Assembly: GCA_002281535.1 (NCBI GenBank)
Contig: NCGD01000007.1
Span: forward strand, 1 to 64,000
Direction: 5' to 3'
Length of the DNA stretch: 64,000 nucleotides
From: Sphingomonas sp. 28-63-12
GTDB lineage: Bacteria; Pseudomonadota; Alphaproteobacteria; Sphingomonadales; Sphingomonadaceae
In this document: one piece after another, positions 57,059-64,000 of the stretch
Position numbering within the stretch: the first letter of the stretch is position 1
Layout: each line of letters starts with the position of its first letter
Position numbers and translations under genes: made by a program
Notes under the pieces: generated by a model
The model's input: the letters and a program-made list of their open reading frames with translations, nothing else
Databases searched by the model: none
Told to the model about the DNA's origin: nothing

Positions 57059-59577
57059 GCGACGAGGTTCACGAGTCGATCGGGCACCACGATTACCTTT
57101 TTAGGAGCAGACCCGTCCAATATGCGCTGCACATGGGCATTGGCCAGCGCCATCGCTTCCAGCGCCTCGCGCGAGGTGCCCTTGGCCACGCGCTGCGTGT
57201 CGCGCAGCTTGCCGTTGACCTGAAAGGCGATGGTCACTTCGTCCTCGATCAGCAGCGCCGGGTCGACCACCGGCCAGGCCGCATCGGCGATCAAGCCCTC
57301 GCCACCCATCGCTGCCCAGGCCTCTTCGGCCAGATGCGGGACCATCGGCGCGACGAGTTTCAGCAAGTCGCGCAGCGCGGCTGTGCGCGAAGCCGACGGC
57401 GCCGATTTTTCGATGACATTGGTCAGGTCATAGATGCGGGCGACCGCCTTGTTGAAGCTGAGCGCCTCGATGTCCTCGCCAATCGCCGCAATCGTCTGGT
57501 GGAGCTTGCGGTCGAGCGCGGCATCGCGCCCTTCTCCGGCACCCTCTGATTGCAACAGTCGCCATAGCCGCTGGACGAAGCGCCAGCAGCCCTCGATGCC
57601 CGATTCGGTCCAGGGCAAGTCGCGCTCGGGCGGGCTGTCGGAAAGCATGAACCAGCGCACCGCATCCGCGCCATATTGTGCGACGATCGGCTCGGGATCG
57701 ATCGTGTTCTTCTTGGATTTGGACATTTTCTCGACGCGACCGATCGTCACCGGGCCGCCGCCGTCGAGTTCATGGGCAAAATCCGCTTCGCGTACGACCT
57801 CATCGGGTGAAAGCCACGCACCTTCCGCAGACTTGTAAGTCTCGTGCGTCACCATGCCTTGCGTGAACAGTCCGGCAAAGGGCTCGGCCACATCGAGCTG
57901 GCCGATATGCTGGAGCGCGCGCGTCCAGAACCGCGCATAGAGCAGGTGCAAAATCGCATGCTCGACCCCGCCGATATATTGCCCGACAGGCAGCCAGCTT
58001 TCGGCCTCGGCCTTGTCGAACGGCTTGTCCTTGGGCTGGCTGGCGAAGCGGATGAAATACCAGGATGAATTGACAAAGGTATCGAGCGTGTCGGTCTCGC
58101 GCCGTGCCGCTGCGCCGCAGGTCGGGCAGTCGACATGCTTCCAGCTCGGGTGGCGATCGAGCGGGTTGCCGGGAATGTCGAAGCTGACATCCTCGGGCAG
58201 CACCACTGGCAACTGATCGCGCGGCACCGGCACCGCGCCGCACGCGTCGCAATGGATAATCGGGATTGGCGTGCCCCAGTAACGCTGGCGGCTGACGCCC
58301 CAATCGCGCAGCCGGAAGATCGTGCGGCCAGTGCCCCAGCCTTCGCCTTCGGCGCGCTGGATCACGGTGCGCTTGGCATCCTCGATATCCATGCCGTCCA
58401 GGAAATGCGAATTCACCAGCGTGCCGGGGCCGGTATAGGCGGTTTCGCCGGCAAAAATCGGCGATTCCTGATCGCCATCGGAGACGACACGGGTTACCGG
58501 CAACGCATATTTCCGCGCGAAATCCAGATCGCGCTGGTCATGCGCCGGCACCCCGAACACTGCGCCGCTGCCATAGTCCATCAGCACGAAATTGGCGATA
58601 TAAACGGGCAATTGCCATGTTGAGTCAAAGGGATGCGTGGCGGTCAGCCCGGTGTCGAAGCCCAGCTTCTCCTGGGTCTCGATCTCTGCGGCGGTCGTGC
58701 CGCCCTGACGGCAGCGCTCGATGAACTGCGCGGCAGCCGGGTCGCGCGCAGCGGCGGCCTGCGCGATCGGATGATCGGCAGCGACCGCGACGAAACTTGC
58801 CCCGAAAATCGTATCCGGTCGCGTCGTGAACACCTCGACAGCATCGCCACCCGACAGCGCAAAGCGAAAGGCCAGGCCCTGGCTGCGGCCGATCCAGTTC
58901 TCCTGCATCAGTTTGACCTTGTCGGGCCAGGCGTCGAGGCTGGAGAGCCCGTCGAGCAATTCGTCGGCGAAATCGGTGATCTTGAGGAACCATTGGCTCA
59001 ACTTGCGGCGTTCGACCAACGCGCCCGATCGCCAGCCGCGCCCGTCGATCACCTGCTCATTGGCAAGCACGGTCATGTCGACCGGGTCCCAATTGACCGC
59101 CGATTCGCGTCGATAGACCAGCCCGGCGGCGAAAAGGTCAAGGAACAGCGCCTGCTCATGCCCGTAATAGTCGGGCTCGCAGGTCGATAATTCACGCGAC
59201 CAGTCCAGCGCAAAGCCGAGCTGCTTGAGCTGCCGCTTCATGTTGGCGATGTTGGCACGGGTCCAGGCGCCGGGATGGACGCCTTTTTCCATTGCGGCAT
59301 TTTCAGCCGGCATGCCGAACGCGTCCCAGCCCATCGGGTGGAGCACGTCATGGCCGATCATGCGGCGATAGCGCGCCAGCACGTCGCCCATCGTGTAATT
59401 GCGGACATGGCCCATATGGATGCGCCCCGATGGATAGGGGAACATCTCAAGCACATAGGAACGCAGGCGGTTATCGTCGCCCAGGGCCGTACCGGCCTTG
59501 ACGGCAAAGGTCTGGCGTTCATCCCAGATTGCCTGCCAGGCCGCGTCCGCCTTCAGCGCGTTGAAGCGCGACGCCAT
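57055..59577 (-). CDS. leuS: Leucine-tRNA ligase
   Basis: The 840-residue class I enzyme has the HIGH motif in [16 protein letters not shown], the editing domain with [11 protein letters not shown], and the KMSKS motif in [13 protein letters not shown] 14-codon longer start was rejected. Confidence 0.97.
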   Translation of the reverse strand: MASRFNALKADAAWQAIWDERQTFAVKAGTALGDDNRLRSYVLEMFPYPSGRIHMGHVRNYTMGDVLARYRRMIGHDVLHPMGWDAFGMPAENAAMEKGVHPGAWTRANIANMKRQLKQLGFALDWSRELSTCEPDYYGHEQALFLDLFAAGLVYRRESAVNWDPVDMTVLANEQVIDGRGWRSGALVERRKLSQWFLKITDFADELLDGLSSLDAWPDKVKLMQENWIGRSQGLAFRFALSGGDAVEVFTTRPDTIFGASFVAVAADHPIAQAAAARDPAAAQFIERCRQGGTTAAEIETQEKLGFDTGLTATHPFDSTWQLPVYIANFVLMDYGSGAVFGVPAHDQRDLDFARKYALPVTRVVSDGDQESPIFAGETAYTGPGTLVNSHFLDGMDIEDAKRTVIQRAEGEGWGTGRTIFRLRDWGVSRQRYWGTPIPIIHCDACGAVPVPRDQLPVVLPEDVSFDIPGNPLDRHPSWKHVDCPTCGAAARRETDTLDTFVNSSWYFIRFASQPKDKPFDKAEAESWLPVGQYIGGVEHAILHLLYARFWTRALQHIGQLDVAEPFAGLFTQGMVTHETYKSAEGAWLSPDEVVREADFAHELDGGGPVTIGRVEKMSKSKKNTIDPEPIVAQYGADAVRWFMLSDSPPERDLPWTESGIEGCWRFVQRLWRLLQSEGAGEGRDAALDRKLHQTIAAIGEDIEALSFNKAVARIYDLTNVIEKSAPSASRTAALRDLLKLVAPMVPHLAEEAWAAMGGEGLIADAAWPVVDPALLIEDEVTIAFQVNGKLRDTQRVAKGTSREALEAMALANAHVQRILDGSAPKKVIVVPDRLVNLVA

Positions 59578-59587
59578 GATTGTTCCT

Positions 59588-60022
59588 TCAGCCAGCGATG
59601 GCGGCGCGCCGCAGGTCACGGGCCCGCGTCAGAATGATGTCTTCCAGCTTCTGCGCGGTCGCGGCGCGGACCGGCGCATCGACCCATTGGCTGTTCCGGT
59701 TGATCTGCCGCAGCACGACGACGCGCAACGCATCAGCGCGCAGATCCTGGTCGAGGATCGAGATCGTCACCTTCATCCTCTCGGCCGGTGAGGCGGGGTT
59801 GGCGTACCAGTCGCTGACGATCACGCCGCCGTTCGAATCGGTCTGCAGCAGCGGCATGAAGCTGATCGTGTCGAGCGAGGCCCGCCACAAATAGCTGTTG
59901 ACGCCAATCGTCGTGATTTGCGAGGCAGCAAGATCAGCGCGGGGGTGGCCCTTGCCGCCACCGCATGCAGCGAGCGGCAGGACAAGCGAAACCACGAATG
60001 CGGTGCGCAACAGGCGGGTCAT
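59588..60022 (-). CDS. DUF3576 lipoprotein
   Basis: The 144-residue protein has the lipobox VLPLAAC and then [28 protein letters not shown] and [10 protein letters not shown]. Function unknown. It precedes leuS by 10 nt, and conserved linkage suggests an envelope role. Confidence 0.85.
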   Translation of the reverse strand: MTRLLRTAFVVSLVLPLAACGGGKGHPRADLAASQITTIGVNSYLWRASLDTISFMPLLQTDSNGGVIVSDWYANPASPAERMKVTISILDQDLRADALRVVVLRQINRNSQWVDAPVRAATAQKLEDIILTRARDLRRAAIAG

Positions 60023-60224
60023 CGGCTATTCCCTGGACGAGTGTAAGACAGTTGGTGGGCATCTATAGATGGTATGGCGCAAGCCGCAAGCGCGGGCGCT
60101 TCAGTGCGGGTATGCCGGTGGATTGTGGGCGGATTGCAACACTCTCTCCACAAAGTGAATCCAGGCGATGGTATGGCTGGCGGGAATGATGACAGTCCCT
60201 ATAGGAGAAAGTAGAGGGGTTATT

Positions 60225-60953
60225 GTGAACAAGCGCCGAATCATCGCTGTGAACATTCTGGGGGCGCTTGTCGTCGCCGGTCTGGTTGCGCCGGCGATTG
60301 GCGCGACGGAGGCGGGCCGCCAGCTCACGCCGAGTGAACCTGCCCTGGTCAGCCGCAGCATTGCGACCTTCACTCCGGCATCGGCCGATCCAAAGCTCGC
60401 TGCCTTGCTGGCGCGCAGCGGCCTTGATGATACCGATTTCCGATTCACGCCGTCCGAGTCGCGCCGCAATGGCAGCCGCTCGGTTACCGTTGCCGTGCGC
60501 GCGCGGTCGTCGTTGGTATCGCGTGAAGCCCAGCGGCTCGGCTCGGTCGAACTCCGGCCGGATTCGACGATCGGCCTGGCGCCGATCGCTTATAATCTTG
60601 GCGTCTCGGTCGGCTGGAAGCGCTTTGCCCTGTCGGGCGATGTCGCGCGGATCGATCTGGCCGGCCTGCCGGGCAGCCGCGAATCAGTTGATGTCGGCGT
60701 GAGCTATACCGGCAAGCGGGCTTCGGCGCGGTTGCGGGCGACCGCAGATCGGCCGCTTGGCGACACCCCCAAGTTGGTGGCGGACGATCCCAGCGTGGCG
60801 ATCGACGTCGGCGGCTCCTACTCGCTGTCGCGCCATATCGATTTGACAGCGGGCGTCCGCTACAAGCGTGAGAATAACAACCGGCTCGAACGGTTGACCG
60901 ACAATCGCCGGGATAGCCAGGCGGTCTATATCGGCACCGCGCTGCGCTTCTAA
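60225..60953 (+). CDS. Predicted outer-membrane beta-barrel-like protein
   Basis: The 242-residue protein starts with a signal peptide (NKRRIIAVNILGALVVAGL, cut near AIGA). Its second half has alternating strands ending in ALRF with a terminal Phe, as in outer-membrane barrels (SVGWKRFALSGDVARIDL, VDVGVSYTGKRASARLRA). A GTG start with GAGGGG upstream was preferred over an earlier ATG. No family recognised. Confidence 0.6.
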   Translation: MNKRRIIAVNILGALVVAGLVAPAIGATEAGRQLTPSEPALVSRSIATFTPASADPKLAALLARSGLDDTDFRFTPSESRRNGSRSVTVAVRARSSLVSREAQRLGSVELRPDSTIGLAPIAYNLGVSVGWKRFALSGDVARIDLAGLPGSRESVDVGVSYTGKRASARLRATADRPLGDTPKLVADDPSVAIDVGGSYSLSRHIDLTAGVRYKRENNNRLERLTDNRRDSQAVYIGTALRF

Positions 60954-61510
60954 AGCGCGCCCGGCCCGGTTCTGTCCGGCGCTAGCCAGGCATCGATCGC
61001 TGCCCATCCCTCAAAGCCTGCCGGTGCCAGCCGCCTGAGGCTGCGCGGCCCTGCCCCGCCCAGGGCAATCGCACGGCCCGGCACGAGCGTCGCCAACGCC
61101 GCTGCTCGAACCGCCCCCAACATCCGCGCGCCGGGATGAGAGCGGGTCGCGAACACCGGCGATATCAGGATCGCGTCGGCCCCCGCCCTTCCACCGGCAA
61201 TAACCTCGCGGCGACCATGCGCTGGCCAGCTCCTGATCCCCGGCAGGCGATGCGGCGAACGCCCGTGAAACCCGTCGGCCCTCACCCCGATTTTGTCTTC
61301 GCCCGCCAGTAGCAGGATCAGCCGCCGCCGCCGCGCAACGCGCCTGATCGCCACGAACAATGCCCGGCGTGCTTTCCGACCGAGGCCATAATGTCGAAAG
61401 ATCACGCCGCCGCCGGGGGGCACGCGCTCGAGCGCAGGCCAGAGTGCGTCGCCCATCCGCTCGTCCGTCATCAGCCAAATTGTCGGAATCCGGGGGTGAC
61501 GGGTGTGCAT
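60950..61510 (-). CDS. Thiamine phosphate synthase-like (TenI-type) protein
   Basis: The 186-residue TIM-barrel fragment has GADAILISPVFATRSHPG and AIALGGAGPRSLRRL, as in ThiE/TenI. It lacks the usual N-terminal pyrophosphate-site motifs, so it may be a TenI-like isomerase or decayed ThiE. It diverges from yggS. Confidence 0.65.
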   Translation of the reverse strand: MHTRHPRIPTIWLMTDERMGDALWPALERVPPGGGVIFRHYGLGRKARRALFVAIRRVARRRRLILLLAGEDKIGVRADGFHGRSPHRLPGIRSWPAHGRREVIAGGRAGADAILISPVFATRSHPGARMLGAVRAAALATLVPGRAIALGGAGPRSLRRLAPAGFEGWAAIDAWLAPDRTGPGAL

Positions 61511-61531
61511 CGGCCTGCCTATAGCACGCCG

Positions 61532-62200
61532 ATGCACGACAGTGATCCCATCGAACGCCTCGCCGAAGTCCGCCAAGTCATCGCCGGCGCAGCCGCCCAG
61601 GCGGGGCGCCCGGCGGGCGATGTCACGCTGATTGCTGTTTCGAAAACCCATCCCGTCGACGCGATTCGTCCGCTGATCACCGCCGGCCAGCGCGCTTTTG
61701 GCGAAAATCGCGTGCAGGAAGCCGAACAGAAATGGCCGGCGCTGCGCGCGGAGATCCCGGGGCTCGATCTGCACCTGATCGGTCGGCTGCAATCGAACAA
61801 GGCAGAGGCGGCGGTGGCACTGTTCGATTCGATCCACGCTGTCGATCGGTCGTCGCTGGTTACCGCACTCGCGCGGGCAATGGACAAGCTTGGCCGGCGC
61901 CCCAGCTGTTTCTTGCAGGTCAATATTGGCGACGAGCCGCAAAAGGGCGGGGTGCCGACTGCGTCGCTCGCCGCCCTGGTTGCCGAGGCACGGCTGGCCG
62001 AGCTACCGCTGTCCGGGCTGATGTGCCTGCCGCCTGCCGATGGCGAAGCCGCCCCCTATTTCGCGCTGCTCGCCAAATTGGCGCGTGATCACGGGCTGGC
62101 CGGGCTGAGCATGGGCATGTCGGGCGATTACGCCACGGCGGTCGCGATCGGGGCGACCCATGTCCGGGTGGGCAGCGCGTTGTTCGGGCAACGCGGATGA
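61532..62200 (+). CDS. PLP homeostasis protein YggS
   Basis: The 222-residue PROSC-family protein has LIAVSKTHPVDAIRPLI (PLP-lysine) and FGENRVQEAEQK, HLIGRLQSNKAEAAV and SMGMSGDYATAVAIGATHVRVG. It buffers free PLP. It overlaps the HAD gene as ATGA. Confidence 0.93.
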   Translation: MHDSDPIERLAEVRQVIAGAAAQAGRPAGDVTLIAVSKTHPVDAIRPLITAGQRAFGENRVQEAEQKWPALRAEIPGLDLHLIGRLQSNKAEAAVALFDSIHAVDRSSLVTALARAMDKLGRRPSCFLQVNIGDEPQKGGVPTASLAALVAEARLAELPLSGLMCLPPADGEAAPYFALLAKLARDHGLAGLSMGMSGDYATAVAIGATHVRVGSALFGQRG

Positions 62201-62859
62201 AATTTGCCGGCATCATCTTTGATTTCGACGGGGTGCTGATCGACAGCGAATTTGTCGGCAACCGCCAGATTGCGGCCTATCTCAGCCGCGTTGGGCACCC
62301 CACCACCGTCGAACAGTCGATGGCGCAGTTCATGGGGCTGGCCGACCGGGATTTTCATGCCGCCGTCGAACGCTGGATCGGCGGCCCGCTGCCCGATGAT
62401 TTCCACACCGCGCGCGCAGCGGAGGATCTGCGGGTCATGACCGAAGGGATCGATCCGATTGCGGGCGCCATCGCCTTCGTCGAATCGCTGCCGGCACGCC
62501 TGCCAAAGGCCATCGCCTCGTCGAGCTCGACGCGCTGGATCAGCCGCCATCTCGATCATATCGGCCTGCGCGATCACTTCGGCGACATGATTTTCAGCGG
62601 CAAGGAGCATGTTGTGCGCGGCAAGCCTGCGCCCGATCTCTATCTCCACGCTGCGGCGGCGCTTGGGGTCGCGATCGAGGACAGCGTCATCCTGGAAGAT
62701 TCGCCGGTCGGCGCCACCGGGGCGGTGGCGTCGGGTGCCTATGTCATCGGGCTGTGCGCGGGCACCCATTGTGGGGGGGGTCATGAACAGGTGCTTCGCC
62801 AGATCGGGGTGAGCGCCATCGCGCATGATTTTGCCGAGGTCGCCCGGCTAATCGCCTAG
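62197..62859 (+). CDS. HAD-superfamily phosphatase
   Basis: The 220-residue protein has HAD motif [12 protein letters not shown], motif II SSSS and motif [19 protein letters not shown]. It is probably a phosphosugar or nucleotide phosphatase. It converges with ribA. Confidence 0.87.
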   Translation: MKFAGIIFDFDGVLIDSEFVGNRQIAAYLSRVGHPTTVEQSMAQFMGLADRDFHAAVERWIGGPLPDDFHTARAAEDLRVMTEGIDPIAGAIAFVESLPARLPKAIASSSSTRWISRHLDHIGLRDHFGDMIFSGKEHVVRGKPAPDLYLHAAAALGVAIEDSVILEDSPVGATGAVASGAYVIGLCAGTHCGGGHEQVLRQIGVSAIAHDFAEVARLIA

Positions 62860-63914
62860 AATTCGTGGCCGGTGCGATCCCGCTTGGTGGCCAGATAGCG
62901 TTCATTATGCGGATTGGCGGGCAGCTTATGCGGCACGCGCTCGGCCACCCGGATGCCGGCCGCTTCAAGCTGGGAAACCTTTTGCGGATTATTGGTCAGC
63001 AAGCGCACTGATCGCTGGCCAAGCAGCGCCAGCATCCGCGCTGCCACTGCAAAATCACGCGAATCGACCGCAAAGCCCAGCCGCGTATTGGCGTCGACCG
63101 TATCGAAGCCCTGATCCTGGAGCGCATAGGCACGCAGTTTGTTGATCAGGCCGATGCCGCGGCCTTCCTGGCGCAGATACAGCAGAATTCCCCAGCCGCT
63201 TGCCGCAATCGCGCTGATCGCGGCGTTGAGCTGCGGCCCGCAATCGCATTTGAGGCTGCCGAGCACATCGCCGGTCAGGCATTCGCTGTGCAGCCGGACC
63301 AAGGGCGCTTTGCCGTCGGGGGTACCGATCAGCAAGGCGACATGCTCGCCCGGCATTTCGGGGGTACGAAAAGCGACGATCTCCGCCGATTCGGCGCCTG
63401 CAACCGGCAAGCGGGCCCGCGCGGCAATCGTCAGCCGCACGGCATCTTCATGCCGATCGATATCGGCCGGGGCGATCACCAGATCGGCGCTGCCGCCGGG
63501 AATCACGAAAAAGGCCGGCAATATGCCCGCCAATGTCGCCAGCCGAAGGGCGGCCATGGCGGCCGGCCGATCGTCGATCTCGGTGGCACGATACGGGCCC
63601 TTTAGCGGCGTCTGCAAATCGAACTGCGGGTCGGCCAGTGCGGTGGCGGCGTCGAAATCGAGCCAGGCAACGCGCTCGATCATCACCGGGCATTCCGGCG
63701 CCGCGGCGGGGGCCTGGTTTGACAGCTTGAGCGTTACCGCGCGGCCCGACGAGATCAGCACCGGCGCGGTGCGGGCGGGGTCGAACGCCGCCAGCCGCCC
63801 GGCATCGGCGGTCTCGATCGCCAGCAGCGCCAGCGTACCGCTATCGGTGCGAATCGCGACAGGCCAGCCGCGGCGCAGCGAATCGATCGCCTGGGCCACG
63901 GCGCGGGCGCTCAC
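62856..63914 (-). CDS. ribA: GTP cyclohydrolase II with degenerate DHBP synthase half
   Basis: The 352-residue protein has an active C-terminal GTP cyclohydrolase II with zinc cysteines C212, C223 and C225 in [21 protein letters not shown], plus [14 protein letters not shown]. The first ~170 residues align loosely with DHBP synthase but lack DDEDRENEGDL. It supplies the first step of riboflavin synthesis. GTG start overlaps the xth stop. Confidence 0.93.
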   Translation of the reverse strand: MSARAVAQAIDSLRRGWPVAIRTDSGTLALLAIETADAGRLAAFDPARTAPVLISSGRAVTLKLSNQAPAAAPECPVMIERVAWLDFDAATALADPQFDLQTPLKGPYRATEIDDRPAAMAALRLATLAGILPAFFVIPGGSADLVIAPADIDRHEDAVRLTIAARARLPVAGAESAEIVAFRTPEMPGEHVALLIGTPDGKAPLVRLHSECLTGDVLGSLKCDCGPQLNAAISAIAASGWGILLYLRQEGRGIGLINKLRAYALQDQGFDTVDANTRLGFAVDSRDFAVAARMLALLGQRSVRLLTNNPQKVSQLEAAGIRVAERVPHKLPANPHNERYLATKRDRTGHEF

Positions 63915-64000
63915 AGCGCAAACTCGGTCATGATCGGGATATGATCCGATGGCTTCAGCCAGTTGCGCGCGTCTTCGAAGACGTGATGGGCGGTGGCTGT
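63911..64000 (-). CDS. xth: Exodeoxyribonuclease III, C-terminal end (partial)
   Basis: The last 29 residues (ending [16 protein letters not shown]) match the C-terminus of XthA-type exonuclease III with the conserved SDH catalytic motif. The rest lies beyond the window. Confidence 0.75.
   Translation of the reverse strand, partial: TATAHHVFEDARNWLKPSDHIPIMTEFAL

Overview
The window looks like a chromosomal segment from a sphingomonad (Alphaproteobacteria, Sphingomonadales; Sphingomonas or a close relative). Reasons: high GC, dense short-spaced operons with many ATGA/GTGA stop-start overlaps, a lone carotenoid hydroxylase, a COQ9-type protein, MmcB, DUF1491, DUF3576 and DUF6489 proteins, and an origin neighbourhood with oriC beside hemE followed by hemJ, rho, mnmE-mnmG-rsmG-parA-parB. 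No insertion sequence, prophage, integrase or CRISPR array is visible. There is one tRNA gene, tRNA-Leu(GAG).

Layout. 0-7.3 kb: the end of a SulP-type transporter, a lone HNH endonuclease of lower GC, etfBA, a palindromic intergenic repeat, sucC, crtZ, prs and gltX. 7.4-13 kb: a TonB-like protein, then the riboflavin genes ribD-ribE-ribB-ribH. RibB here carries an N-terminal helix-turn-helix and a degenerate GTP cyclohydrolase II domain, and an inverted repeat lies just upstream of it. 13-17.3 kb: a cytochrome P450 with a dyad over its promoter, an old yellow enzyme, an EamA transporter and a COQ9-family protein. 17.4-19.6 kb: feoAB behind two opposed Fur-like boxes. 19.6-30 kb: ssb, divergent metXW and hisC-tyrC sharing a compact nested-repeat promoter, plsC-ydcF-ftsX-ftsE, a zinc-ribbon membrane protein, tRNA-Leu, and a LysR regulator with a flavin-binding target gene that share a promoter motif. 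30.2-33.4 kb: a type III polyketide synthase-methyltransferase-flavoprotein operon diverging from a small HTH protein. 33.4-41.8 kb: msrB, a class A PBP, a zinc protease, YcgN, SCO1, ankyrin, MmcB, SleB, DUF1491, PaaI, ptsN and hpf.

41.8-60 kb is the replication-origin neighbourhood. A 282-bp gene-free stretch before hemE holds four DnaA-box-like nonamers and an AT-rich end, so it is the likely oriC. The ppsR-maf-aroE-coaE-dnaQ operon leaves it leftward and hemE-hemJ-rho-terC rightward. mnmE-mnmG-rsmG-parA-parB follow, with four parS-like sites between 49.6 and 53.8 kb, two of them inside rsmG. Then come holA-lptE-leuS on the other strand. 60-64 kb: an orphan outer-membrane-like protein, a ThiE-like protein, YggS, a HAD phosphatase, RibA and the 3' end of an exonuclease III gene. 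RibA is the mirror of RibB: active GTP cyclohydrolase II with a decayed DHBP synthase half.

The most interesting candidates are the HTH-RibB fusion with its adjacent dyad, the oriC/parS region, the type III PKS operon, the metX/hisC divergent promoter and the LysR shared motif. All calls come from reading the sequence; no database search or structure prediction was run.
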